Of a DNA stretch of 59,397 bases, positions 25,486 to 33,935 are shown piece after piece. The position numbers were made by a program, and so were the translations under genes. The notes under the pieces are model-generated. The model saw only the letters and a list, made by a program, of their open reading frames with translations, was not told the origin of the DNA and did no database searches. Position 1 is the stretch's first letter. Every line of letters starts with the position of its first letter. Source of the stretch: Sphingopyxis sp. (GTDB taxonomy: Bacteria; Pseudomonadota; Alphaproteobacteria; Sphingomonadales; Sphingomonadaceae); the NCBI GenBank assembly GCA_016793775.1, contig JAEULK010000093.1:1-59397 (forward strand), given 5' to 3'.

Positions 25486-27245
25486 GCAGCGCCCACGCTA
25501 CCGCCGCCAGGACCAGCGCCGCGCCCAAGGCAGCGCCGCCGGCGATGCAGGCCGTGATGCCGCCGACACGCACACTCGTGCCGCCGTTCGCTTCGCTCGT
25601 CCCCATTCCCGCCGTCCAGCGCCAATGCGACGCATGCGAGGTCGAGGACAAGGAACCGGGCCTGCAGCCGCGGCTCAAGGTCGGTCCGGTCGGCGACCGC
25701 TATGAACAGGAAGCCGACAATATCGCGGCACAGGTGATGGCAATGTCCGCTCCCGATGCGGCGGCGAGCGTCGCGGGTTCGGCGGTGCAGCGCGCATGTG
25801 ACGTCTGTTCGCCGTCGCCCGAGGAGCCGCGCGCGCGCCGCGACGGCGGCGACGAAAGCATCGCGGCCTCCGACGCCCAACTCACCGGCGGCGGCAGCGC
25901 GCTCCCCGACGCGACGCGCACCTTCTTCGAAAGCCGCATGGGACGCGACCTTGGCGATGTCCGCGTCCACATCGGCAGCGATGCCGAGGCGAAAAACGCC
26001 AGCATCTCGGCGCGCGCCTTCACCTACAAGAACCATGTCTGGCTCGGCGCAGGCGAAAGCGCGGCGCCCAGCTTCACCATGGCGCACGAACTGGCGCATG
26101 TGATGCAGCAGACCGCGCCGGGAAAGATCGCGCCGCGCGTGCAACGCGATGGCATGGGTGACGTTCGCCTCGCCGAGGAACGGCAGGAGCAGGAACGGTT
26201 ACGGCAGCTCGAATATCGCTTGGGCATCTTGCCGATGCTCCTGCGATGGCAGGCCGCCGGGCTGCTCGATGCACCCGCCCGGCCCGCTGATGTGGCGAAG
26301 ATTCCGGGTATGGAATTCACCCCCGAACGCGCGAAGCAGATGGGGACGCAGATGGCAGGGCTTCCGGCGCTGGCCTTTGTCGCGGCCGAAGTTGCCAAGA
26401 CTGCCGCAAGGTCGGGCCCGGCGCTGACCCTGCTCCAGGGCGGCGCGGGCGTTGCAGCGGAGCTTGGGGCTGCCGGCGCTGCCGGCACCGCAGGGACGGC
26501 GGGCACCGCCGGTGCTGCTGGCCTCGCGGAGGGAGGGGCGGTGACCGGCACCTCCGCGGTGGGCGGCGGGGCGGCGAGCATTGCCCTGCCGTTGGCAGCC
26601 GCTGCGATCGTGCTCCTGTGGTCGACGCCGACCGCTCCGGCATGGATGGACACGATCAGCCCGGTGACGGGCCGACCCTATTCGAGTCCCGAGGAATATA
26701 GATGGACCGGCCGGCTCGACGACAAGCAGCGCCGCTATCTCGAGGAACTGTGGCGCCGCCGGACCGCGAGGCCGGATGCCGCGCTCGATTCGGCCCCCAA
26801 GCCCGATGCCGAGGTGCTTCCGGTGCCCAAGCCGAAGACCAAGAAGGACAAGGAAAAACCGAAGTGCATTTCGATGGATGTGCCAAGGCGCGGCGGCCAC
26901 AAGCGGCACGACGCCTATGCCGACAAGGTGTCGGGATCGAAGGCCGATTTCTTTGCCCAGACCCCGGGCATTCCGCCAATCTCCATCAATTATGACGGGA
27001 AGACGCCCGACAAGCCCTCGGTCTGGGAAGTGAAGGTCGGTCACGGCTGGTTCCACAACCCCGATTATGCCAGCCTCAAGGATATGACGCTCGCAAAATG
27101 GGATGCCCAGCGTGCGCGCGGCCTGACCGTCGCCACGGTCTGCGGCTTTGTCCATCTATGGTCGATCCCCGATCGGTGGATCGCCAGCTGGCTGCAACAA
27201 AGGTGGCTGGGAACGCCGCCCGTGCTGAACGTTCCCGAAAAATGA
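25482..27245 (+). CDS. DUF4157 eCIS cargo protein with putative nuclease-like toxin domain
   Basis: 587 residues. Residues 1-120 carry two VQRxCDxC motifs (Cys49/52, Cys106/109), common in eCIS-associated proteins. Residues ~130-225 are the DUF4157 domain (FFESRMGRDLGDVRVHIG, AHELAHVMQQ), with a zinc-protease-like HExxH at 202-206. Residues ~311-379 are an Ala/Gly-rich hydrophobic stretch ending LPLAAAAIVLLW. A charged linker (~430-460) leads to a C-terminal domain (460-587) with RRGGHKRHDAYADK, then Asp505 and WEVKVG (Glu516, Lys518), the D...ExK arrangement of PD-(D/E)XK nucleases. DUF4157 marks eCIS cargo in known systems. The nuclease assignment is my inference. Confidence 0.8.
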   Translation: MSSAHATAARTSAAPKAAPPAMQAVMPPTRTLVPPFASLVPIPAVQRQCDACEVEDKEPGLQPRLKVGPVGDRYEQEADNIAAQVMAMSAPDAAASVAGSAVQRACDVCSPSPEEPRARRDGGDESIAASDAQLTGGGSALPDATRTFFESRMGRDLGDVRVHIGSDAEAKNASISARAFTYKNHVWLGAGESAAPSFTMAHELAHVMQQTAPGKIAPRVQRDGMGDVRLAEERQEQERLRQLEYRLGILPMLLRWQAAGLLDAPARPADVAKIPGMEFTPERAKQMGTQMAGLPALAFVAAEVAKTAARSGPALTLLQGGAGVAAELGAAGAAGTAGTAGTAGAAGLAEGGAVTGTSAVGGGAASIALPLAAAAIVLLWSTPTAPAWMDTISPVTGRPYSSPEEYRWTGRLDDKQRRYLEELWRRRTARPDAALDSAPKPDAEVLPVPKPKTKKDKEKPKCISMDVPRRGGHKRHDAYADKVSGSKADFFAQTPGIPPISINYDGKTPDKPSVWEVKVGHGWFHNPDYASLKDMTLAKWDAQRARGLTVATVCGFVHLWSIPDRWIASWLQQRWLGTPPVLNVPEK

Positions 27246-28084
27246 CGCCCGACGCCGCCTCGACCCTCGCCGCCATGGCGCAGGACTGGCGTATCGTCAT
27301 CGATGCGCGATCCGAAACCATGGGGTCGGCCGCTGGTCTGTTCGGCGCGGCCGCCGCAATCTTCGGCGACTGGAGCACGGGTCCGGGCTTCGCCTCCCCC
27401 GGCGGCACGCTCCCCGACTTCGACGAACTCGTCGCACGCGGGCGGCGCGATTGGGCCGATGCCGATCCGGCGCCGATCATGGTCTCGGACGATGCGGCGG
27501 CACCGTCGATGCTGGCGGTGGTCGAGCCCGCGGACCTCTTCGCGCGCACCGTCGACCGCGTCTGGATCAGGCCGGCGCCGGGGGATGGTAATCGGTCGAG
27601 CGAGGATTTGCGCCGGTTGTTCACCGCGCTTGCCGCTATCGACGGCCTGATCAATGTGCATGTCCGGCATGAACTTCTGGCAGCGATATTCTATGCACGC
27701 GCCGCGACCGAAAAGGCCTCCGCGGCAACGCCTGCAGACTTGCGCGCCTATCTGCCCCCGGCGCTGATCCCCGACTGGGGCCTGGGCGATCCGGGTCTTG
27801 TCCTGCCTGACGGCGGCGAGGACGGCGCCCTTCTCGAAGCGATCTGGAACGCCAATCTGTTCGGAGCCGCCCAGGTCGACCTCGTCGGCCGCGATGTCCT
27901 GTGGGCGGCGGATTGGTATCTCGCCGAACAACTGCCCTCGGGCGCGGTGCTTGCGCTGGCAACCGCTGCGCCGCCGCAGTCGATGGATGCGCGGATCGCG
28001 GCGCATATTCTCGGCATCATCGACCGGATCGGGCTGCCTGCACGCCAGCGCGCCGTCGCCTCTTCGGGGAAGGACCGGCCATGA
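27242..28084 (+). CDS. Unrecognised protein coupled to the cargo gene
   Basis: 280 residues, no known family seen. Mostly helical and acidic, with many tryptophans (DWRIVIDARSE, WNANLFGAAQVDL, WAADWYLAEQLPSG) and no signal peptide or membrane span. Its ATG overlaps the cargo stop by 4 bases and its stop overlaps the next baseplate gene, so it is made together with the cargo. Candidate roles are cargo chaperone or loader, immunity protein, or a minor structural part. Position favours the first two; nothing in the sequence proves either. Confidence 0.55.
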   Translation: MTPDAASTLAAMAQDWRIVIDARSETMGSAAGLFGAAAAIFGDWSTGPGFASPGGTLPDFDELVARGRRDWADADPAPIMVSDDAAAPSMLAVVEPADLFARTVDRVWIRPAPGDGNRSSEDLRRLFTALAAIDGLINVHVRHELLAAIFYARAATEKASAATPADLRAYLPPALIPDWGLGDPGLVLPDGGEDGALLEAIWNANLFGAAQVDLVGRDVLWAADWYLAEQLPSGAVLALATAAPPQSMDARIAAHILGIIDRIGLPARQRAVASSGKDRP

Positions 28085-28734
28085 CCAACTTCCCCGGCTC
28101 CCCGAAGACCATCAAGGGGGCGATCGTCGGCCTCGACATTTTCAACCCGCTCGCCTCGGTGGCGATCTTCCAATATAATCCCGAGCAAATTTCGCGCAGC
28201 CTTGCCCCGCAATATTCGGAGGCCGGAGGCGGGCGGGCGGAGGCGCTGCGGCTCGCCGGGCCGCCGACCGAAACGATCAGCTCCAATCTGACGCTCGACC
28301 TGATCGACCAGATGGAGCGCGGCGACGCCGGGCCGCTCGGCGCCGGCATCACCGGCTATCTCGCGGCGCTCGAAATGCTAGTCTATCCGAAATCGCTGCT
28401 CGTCGCGGCGAACCAGATCTTGCTGCAGGTCGGCACGATGGAGGTGATCCCGCCGGTCGCCCCGCTCACCCTGTTCATATACGGCTGGAAACGCGTCGTT
28501 CCGGTGAAGATCGAGAGCCTGTCGATCACCGAGACGATGCACGATCCCGACCTCAACCCGATCCGCGCCGACGTCGCCGTGGCGATGAAGGTGCTCACCT
28601 ACAATGATCTGGCGATCACCCACCCTGGCTTCTGGGCGTTCATGGCGCATCAGGTGGTCAAGGAGGTGCTCGCGACCGTCGCCAGCTTCGACAATGTCGG
28701 CGCCATGCTCGGCGGCGATGTGAAGCTCTTTTGA
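28081..28734 (+). CDS. CIS tube/baseplate adaptor protein (Pvc7/Afp7-like N-terminal domain)
   Basis: 217 residues. The segment VAIFQYNPEQISRSLAPQYS followed by a beta-rich fold (TISSNLTLDLIDQME, VAPLTLFIYGWKRVVPVKIES, MHDPDLNPIRADVAVAM) is the recognisable start of the eCIS tube-adaptor family that joins the tube to the hub. In PVC and Afp this domain is fused to a LysM. Here the LysM-like domain is a separate gene, 13 bases downstream. Confidence 0.82.
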   Translation: MTNFPGSPKTIKGAIVGLDIFNPLASVAIFQYNPEQISRSLAPQYSEAGGGRAEALRLAGPPTETISSNLTLDLIDQMERGDAGPLGAGITGYLAALEMLVYPKSLLVAANQILLQVGTMEVIPPVAPLTLFIYGWKRVVPVKIESLSITETMHDPDLNPIRADVAVAMKVLTYNDLAITHPGFWAFMAHQVVKEVLATVASFDNVGAMLGGDVKLF

Positions 28735-28747
28735 AAGGCGCTGCGCG

Positions 28748-29053
28748 ATGTTCACCCTGACCAGCCGCTATGCCCATCAGCCGGTGCTTGCCGCCGACCG
28801 CGGCGACGGGGTGACGGTGCGCTACGTCCTGCCGCGCATCCTGCCCGACCCCGCCGACACACCCATCGCGACGCGCCACCGCGCGATCGACGGCGACCGC
28901 ATCGACCTCATCGCCTGGCGCAACCTCGCGAGCCCGACCGCCTGGTGGATGATCGCCGATGCCAATCGCGTGACGCATCCCGCGGCGCTGCCCGGCGCGC
29001 CCGGCGACATCACGCTGATCCCCGTTCCCGGCACCGGCAGGGTGAGCGGATGA
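28748..29053 (+). CDS. LysM/tail protein X-like baseplate protein
   Basis: 101 residues. RIDLIAWRNLASPTAWWMIADAN closely fits the LysM-like phage tail protein X/gp53 signature (DRLDLIA...WWxIADAN). It is the natural partner of the preceding adaptor gene and binds around the hub. It ends in an ATGA overlap with the hub gene. Confidence 0.8.
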   Translation: MFTLTSRYAHQPVLAADRGDGVTVRYVLPRILPDPADTPIATRHRAIDGDRIDLIAWRNLASPTAWWMIADANRVTHPAALPGAPGDITLIPVPGTGRVSG

Positions 29054-30207
29054 GCCTGCTCGGCAACATATTGGGCATCCGCCTCAACCTGCTGATCGGG
29101 CCCAGCCCGGTGGCATTGCCGGCACCCGCCGATGTGATGAGCGCGATCGCCGATCTGGAGGTCAAGCTGACCGACAGCACCCATTCGGGATTCAAGCTGT
29201 CGATCAACACCGGGCGCACCGGACCCACCGATTTCCTCGAATCGCCGCTGATCATGCACCCGCAATTGCAGCGCGGCTGCCGCGCGATCGTCACGATGAT
29301 CTTCGACGTCATCCCCTATGTGATCTTCGACGGCATCGTCACGATGCGCGAATATACGCCGGGCAACAGCAGCCGGTCGGGGGTGCTCACCCTCTATGGC
29401 CGCGACCTGACCATGGAACTCGACAAGGAGGTCAAGCAGACCGCGCATCCGGCGATGGACGAAACGATGATCGCGACGCTGATCGCAGTTTCTTATGCCC
29501 AATATGGCATGATCCCGATGGCGCTGCCGCCCAAGTTCCTCGACCCGCCGATCCCCATCGACCGGGTGCCGCAACAGAACGGCAGCGACTGGGAATATCT
29601 GCAACAGATGGCGCGGCGCCACGGCTATGAAACCTATATCGACCCCGGCCCGGTGCCGGGGGTCAACACCCTCTATTGGGGTCCGCCCGTCAAGCCGGGG
29701 GTGCCGCAACGCACCCTGACCGTCGACATGGGGCCGGCATCCGACGCCTATGACGTCACGACGTCCGAGGACGATACGGTGCTGACCTCGGTCGAAACCA
29801 AGGTGATCGACCGGCTGACCGGCGCCGAGATGCCGGTGATCGCGCTGGTCGGCAGCGGGACGCCGCTCGGCGCGGTGCCCGAAACCGTCGCGCGCTTCGG
29901 CTCGACGCGCAAGGAACCGATCCAGACCAGCGGGCTCAACGCGGGGCAGGCGATGGGCCGCGCGCAGGCCAAGGTCGACGAGGGCGCGAAGAAGGCCTTC
30001 ACCGTGTCGGGCACGATCGATTCCACCCGCTACAATGCCGCGCTGAAGGCGCGCGACATGGTGTTTCTGCGCGGCGCCGGGCTCAGCTATGGCGGGCTGT
30101 ACAAGGTGTCGGAGGTGCGCCATCTGATCCGTCCCGGCAGCTATCGGCAGCAATTCAAACTGGCGCGCGGCGAACGCGGACCGCTGGCGCCGCTGGTGCT
30201 GCCATGA
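29050..30207 (+). CDS. Baseplate hub protein (phage late control D/gp27-like)
   Basis: 385 residues. The domain order fits the gpD/gp27 hub family: IADLEVKLTDSTHSGFKLSI, VIPYVIFDGIVTMREYTPG, SGVLTLYGRDLTMELDKE, NGSDWEYLQQMARRHGYETY and the C-terminal AALKARDMVFLRG, YKVSEVRHLIRPGSYRQQF. The hub is a trimer that links tube to spike. In PVC8 and VgrG the hub and spike are fused; here the spike OB domain is a separate gene starting 4 bases inside this one's end. Confidence 0.88.
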   Translation: MSLLGNILGIRLNLLIGPSPVALPAPADVMSAIADLEVKLTDSTHSGFKLSINTGRTGPTDFLESPLIMHPQLQRGCRAIVTMIFDVIPYVIFDGIVTMREYTPGNSSRSGVLTLYGRDLTMELDKEVKQTAHPAMDETMIATLIAVSYAQYGMIPMALPPKFLDPPIPIDRVPQQNGSDWEYLQQMARRHGYETYIDPGPVPGVNTLYWGPPVKPGVPQRTLTVDMGPASDAYDVTTSEDDTVLTSVETKVIDRLTGAEMPVIALVGSGTPLGAVPETVARFGSTRKEPIQTSGLNAGQAMGRAQAKVDEGAKKAFTVSGTIDSTRYNAALKARDMVFLRGAGLSYGGLYKVSEVRHLIRPGSYRQQFKLARGERGPLAPLVLP

Positions 30208-30725
30208 CCAAGCTCCCCGACGGCGGCCCCGCCTATTACGGCAAATATCGCGGCAAGGTCGAAAGCCCGATCGACCCGCAGGGGCTGGCGCGCGTCCAGG
30301 TCAGCTGCCCCTCGGTGCTGGGTGACAATAGCCTCGCCTGGGCGATGCCATGCCTGCCGGGGGCGGGGCCGAGCGTCGGTCTGCATGTCATTCCGCCGGT
30401 CGGCGCGAAGGTCTGGGTCGAGTTCGAAGGCGGCAATCCCGACTATCCGATCTGGGCGGGCGGTTTCTGGGACTTGGGCGACGCGCCCGCCCCGCCGGGA
30501 CCGACGGCCTTTCTCACTAAAGCTTGGAAGGGCGACAATTTCAGCCTCGAGATCATGGACATTCCCGGCGCGCCGACGCTGGCGCTCGAACTCACCACCG
30601 CCATCGGCCCGGCGAAGATCGAGGCCGATGCCACCGGCCTTACCATCACCCATGGCGCCAGCACGGTGAAGCTCGCCATCGACGGCGTTTCGATCAACGG
30701 CGCCAATCTGAAGATACTGCCATGA
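30204..30725 (+). CDS. Spike protein with gp5/VgrG OB-fold
   Basis: 173 residues. The OB domain is clear (YYGKYRGKVESPIDPQGLAR, VQVSCPSVLG, WAMPCLPGAGPSVGLHVIPP, VWVEFEGGNPDYPIWAGGFW), as in baseplate assembly protein V and VgrG. A short beta-helix-like tail follows (FSLEIMDIPGAPTLALELTT, ATGLTITHGASTVKLAIDGV, SINGANLKIL). It forms the membrane-piercing needle beneath the hub and carries the PAAR-like tip encoded next. Confidence 0.9.
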   Translation: MTKLPDGGPAYYGKYRGKVESPIDPQGLARVQVSCPSVLGDNSLAWAMPCLPGAGPSVGLHVIPPVGAKVWVEFEGGNPDYPIWAGGFWDLGDAPAPPGPTAFLTKAWKGDNFSLEIMDIPGAPTLALELTTAIGPAKIEADATGLTITHGASTVKLAIDGVSINGANLKILP

Positions 30726-31060
30726 CGATCCCGCTCGTCACCATGGCCTCGGTCGCGCAATGCCCGCACGGCATCCCGGGCACGCTTATCGCCTCGGCGA
30801 CCAAGGTGCTCGTCGTCGGCGCGCCGGTGCTGGTGATGGGCGACAAGGGCATGGTCGCGGGCTGTCCGTTCCAACTGCCGCCGGTACCGACCCCTTCGCC
30901 CTGCGTCACGCTGATGCTCACCGGCGCGTCGGGCAAGGTGCTGGTCGAGGGCAAGCCCGCGCTCAAGATGAACCCCGGCGACCTCGGCGTCGCCGCGACC
31001 CAGGCGCCGCAGGGGCCGGTGGTGTGGGCGAGCGTCCAGACCAAGGTGCTCGCGGCATGA
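30722..31060 (+). CDS. PAAR-like spike tip protein
   Basis: 112 residues. QCPHGIPGTLIASATKVLVVG, APVLVMGDKGMVAGCPFQ and a third Cys in SPCVTLML form the repeated Gly/Pro-rich hairpins with Cys/His metal ligands of the PAAR-like/DUF4280 tip family. It caps the spike and sharpens it. ATGA overlaps on both sides. Confidence 0.85.
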   Translation: MTIPLVTMASVAQCPHGIPGTLIASATKVLVVGAPVLVMGDKGMVAGCPFQLPPVPTPSPCVTLMLTGASGKVLVEGKPALKMNPGDLGVAATQAPQGPVVWASVQTKVLAA

Positions 31061-31416
31061 CGCATTTCGGCTTTCCCTATCGCATCGACGCCAATGGGAT
31101 GACCGCCGATGCGCCGCACGAGGCGCATATCCGCGAGATGATCGAACAATTGCTGTTCACGCGGCGGGGCGAACGCGTCAATCGCCCCGATTTCGGCGCC
31201 GGGGTGAACGAGCTGGTCTTTTCCGAAAACGCCCCCGAACTCGCGGCGGCGGCGCAGCATATGGTGATGGCGGCGCTGCAACAATGGCTGTCGGGGGTCA
31301 TCGAAGTGCGCGGGGTCGAAACCGCCGCCGAGGACAGCCGCCTCGCGATCACCGTGCGCTATCGCCCCCTCGAAGAGGCGCGCGAGCAGGTCGTCACCGT
31401 GGAGCAGGTGTTTTGA
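31057..31416 (+). CDS. Baseplate wedge protein, gp25/gpW-like
   Basis: 119 residues. FGFPYRIDANGMTADA, HIREMIEQLLFTRRGERVNR, PDFGAGVNELVFSEN and the C-terminal ITVRYRPLEEAREQV define the T4 gp25/P2 gpW lysozyme-like family (Pvc9-type). It is the most conserved sheath-to-baseplate initiator. It overlaps the next gene's TTG start by 4 bases. Confidence 0.93.
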   Translation: MTHFGFPYRIDANGMTADAPHEAHIREMIEQLLFTRRGERVNRPDFGAGVNELVFSENAPELAAAAQHMVMAALQQWLSGVIEVRGVETAAEDSRLAITVRYRPLEEAREQVVTVEQVF

Positions 31417-33935
31417 CCGGGGCGCTCCAATATTGCGGCACCGAACGCCGCCGCCAGCGCGTTGCCGAGGCTGCGATCGACACCGGCGGCGGGGTGCTGC
31501 TGAATGGCATCGATTTTCTCGAGGTCGTCGATCGCGACGCGCCGAGCGATGCATTGCGCCAGCGGCTGCTCACCCTTGTCTTTCTGCGCGACGATGGCGT
31601 GATCGACGCCGGGGCGCCGATCCTCGGCCCCGACAATTTCCGCATCGACGGCGGCACCCGCATTACCGGCATTCAGGTGACCGATGTCGCGCTCGGGCCG
31701 GTGCCTTTCAGCCTGACGCTCACCCTCGACGCGGCGGGCGATTATTCGCCCTATCGGCTCGCGGTGCGGCTCGGCGCGGTCAACGACGCGGTTCCGCCCT
31801 TCCTCGACCCGATGCTCGCAGCGCTCGATTTCAGCTTCAAGGCCGAATGTCCGTCGCCCTTCGACTGCGCTGGGCCCGAGGCGCCCGGCACCCCGCGCGA
31901 TTTCGGGCCGCCGATCGATTATCTCGCCAAGGATTACGACAGCTTCCGGCAACTGATGCTCGACCGCATGGCGGTCAGCCTGCCGGGCTGGACCGAACGC
32001 AGCCCCGTCGACCTCGGCGTCACGCTCGTCGAGGCGCTCGCTTACGCTGCCGACCAGACGAGCTGGTTCCAGGACGCGGTGGGGACCGAGGCCTTCTTCG
32101 GCCGCGCGCGGCTGCGCCAGTCGGTGCTGCGCCACGCGCGGCTGCTCGGCTATGCCGCGTCCGAAGGCTGCAACGCGCGCGTGCCGGTCGAGATCAAGGC
32201 GAAGCTCGACGTCGAGCGGCCGGCGCCCTTGCCGCCGATCCTGCCGCGCGGCACGCGGATGCTGACGCGCCCGCCGCAATTGCCCGCGACGTTCGCCGCG
32301 GTCCAGCCGCGCGATCCCGAAATCTTCGAGGATATGGTCGGCGGCGGCGCGCTCGTCTTCGAAACGCTGCACGATCTGCGCTCGCTGCGCATCGCACGCA
32401 ACGACATGCGGCTCCATAATTGGGGCGACGCCGCTTGCTGCCTGCCCACCGGATCGACGACCGCCTTCCTCGTCGGAACCCGCGCCGGCCTCGGCCTCGG
32501 GCGCGGCGACCTGGTGCTGCTCAAGGAGCGCATCCCCTTCGGCGGCGGCGAGGCCGATCCGCCCGATCCAGCGCATCGCCAGATCGTCCGCCTCGCCATC
32601 GACCCGGTCGATGTCGTCGACGCGGTGATGGGGGTCGATCTGGTCCGCATCGACTGGTTCGCCGACGATGCGCTGACTTTCCCGCTCAACCTCGCCGCCG
32701 ACGGCGCGGTCGCGTCGGGCAATATCCTGCTCGCCGACGAGGGGCGCACGATCGATTACGGCCTGTCGCCGGCGCAGGCGCGCGAGGATGGTATCGCGGT
32801 CGGAGAACCCGACCGCACCGGCCTCGCCCCCGACGACGGCCCCGGCGCGCTGCCGCGCTTGCGCCTGCGTGGCGATGCGATCGTCCGCAGCATCGCCTAT
32901 GACCGCGACGTCGCGCCGACGCAGCCGGCGCGCGCGGCGTTCTCCCCCGTTGGCCAGCCGCTCGCCGAGGTGCAACTGGCGGGCGACGGCGAGACTTGGC
33001 GCGCGGTGCCCGATCTGCTTGCCTCCGATCCCTTCGCCCCCGAATTCGTCATCGAGGCCACAGACGTCGCGCATTATGCGCGCTTCGGCGACGGGTCGGC
33101 GGGACGCCGCCCGACCGACGGCGGCGCGATGACTGCGCGCATTCGCCACGGCGGCGGGCGGCGCGGCAACATCGGCATCAACGCCATCGCGCATGTCGTC
33201 ACCGACGACGGCGGCGCCATCCTCAATATCCGCAATCCCCTGGCGGGCGTCGGCGGCCGCGACCGCGAACCCGTGGCGGCGATCCGCGTGGCTGCGCCGC
33301 AGGCTTTTCGCAAACAGCGCCGCGCCGTCACCCCCGCCGACTATGTCGCCGCCGCCGAGACACACCCGCAAGTCCAGCGCGCCTATGGCGAGCGGCGCTG
33401 GACCGGCAGTTGGAACACTGTATTCCTGGCGATCGACCGTCGCGGCGGCGCTTCGGTCGACGATGCGTTCGAGGATGCGCTGCGCGACCATCTCGCAAGC
33501 TATCGGCTCGCGGGACATGATCTGGAGATCGTCCCGCCACGCTTCGTCCCGCTCGATATCCGGCTCTTCGTCTGCGTCTGCTCGGACCATTATGCCGGCG
33601 ACGTCGAGCGCGACCTGCTCGACATCTTCTCGGCGAACCGGATGCGCGATGGGCGGCGGGGCTTTTTCCATCCCGATAATTTCAGCTTCGGCGACAATAT
33701 CCTGCTCTCGCCGATCGTCGCGCGCGCGATGCAGGTGGCGGGGGTGCAATGGATCGGAACCCGCGACGGGGCAGGCGCGGTGAAGGGCCGGTTCGGCCGA
33801 CTCGACCAGCCCGACCTCGACTATGCCGACGACGCCGAAATCCCGATCGCGCCGAACGAGGTCGCGCGGCTCGACAATGATCCGACCTTTCCCGATTTCG
33901 GCCGCATCGTCTTTCTGATGGCGGGAGGACGCTGA
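31413..33935 (+). CDS. Baseplate J-like wedge protein (Pvc11-type)
   Basis: About 840 residues. An N-terminal section (LLNGIDFLEVVD...) precedes the J-like core (PIDYLAKDYDSFRQLMLDRM, RSPVDLGVTLVEALAYAADQ, RARLRQSVLRHARLLGYAAS). The C-terminal wedge domain holds RKQRRAVTPADYVAAAETHP and RFVPLDIRLFVCVCSDH, matching 'putative baseplate assembly protein' of phage-like systems. The start is TTG at 31413, overlapping the gp25 stop; no ATG lies before the conserved LLNGIDFLEVVD. The product pairs with the next J-type protein to form the wedge. Confidence 0.9.
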   Translation: MTGALQYCGTERRRQRVAEAAIDTGGGVLLNGIDFLEVVDRDAPSDALRQRLLTLVFLRDDGVIDAGAPILGPDNFRIDGGTRITGIQVTDVALGPVPFSLTLTLDAAGDYSPYRLAVRLGAVNDAVPPFLDPMLAALDFSFKAECPSPFDCAGPEAPGTPRDFGPPIDYLAKDYDSFRQLMLDRMAVSLPGWTERSPVDLGVTLVEALAYAADQTSWFQDAVGTEAFFGRARLRQSVLRHARLLGYAASEGCNARVPVEIKAKLDVERPAPLPPILPRGTRMLTRPPQLPATFAAVQPRDPEIFEDMVGGGALVFETLHDLRSLRIARNDMRLHNWGDAACCLPTGSTTAFLVGTRAGLGLGRGDLVLLKERIPFGGGEADPPDPAHRQIVRLAIDPVDVVDAVMGVDLVRIDWFADDALTFPLNLAADGAVASGNILLADEGRTIDYGLSPAQAREDGIAVGEPDRTGLAPDDGPGALPRLRLRGDAIVRSIAYDRDVAPTQPARAAFSPVGQPLAEVQLAGDGETWRAVPDLLASDPFAPEFVIEATDVAHYARFGDGSAGRRPTDGGAMTARIRHGGGRRGNIGINAIAHVVTDDGGAILNIRNPLAGVGGRDREPVAAIRVAAPQAFRKQRRAVTPADYVAAAETHPQVQRAYGERRWTGSWNTVFLAIDRRGGASVDDAFEDALRDHLASYRLAGHDLEIVPPRFVPLDIRLFVCVCSDHYAGDVERDLLDIFSANRMRDGRRGFFHPDNFSFGDNILLSPIVARAMQVAGVQWIGTRDGAGAVKGRFGRLDQPDLDYADDAEIPIAPNEVARLDNDPTFPDFGRIVFLMAGGR

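Noticed and set aside
25482-27245. Reading the HELAH motif as proof of an active metalloprotease toxin
   Set aside because: HExxH is a regular part of DUF4157 in eCIS cargo, and third zinc ligand and activity cannot be shown here. The toxin activity is more likely in the C-terminus.
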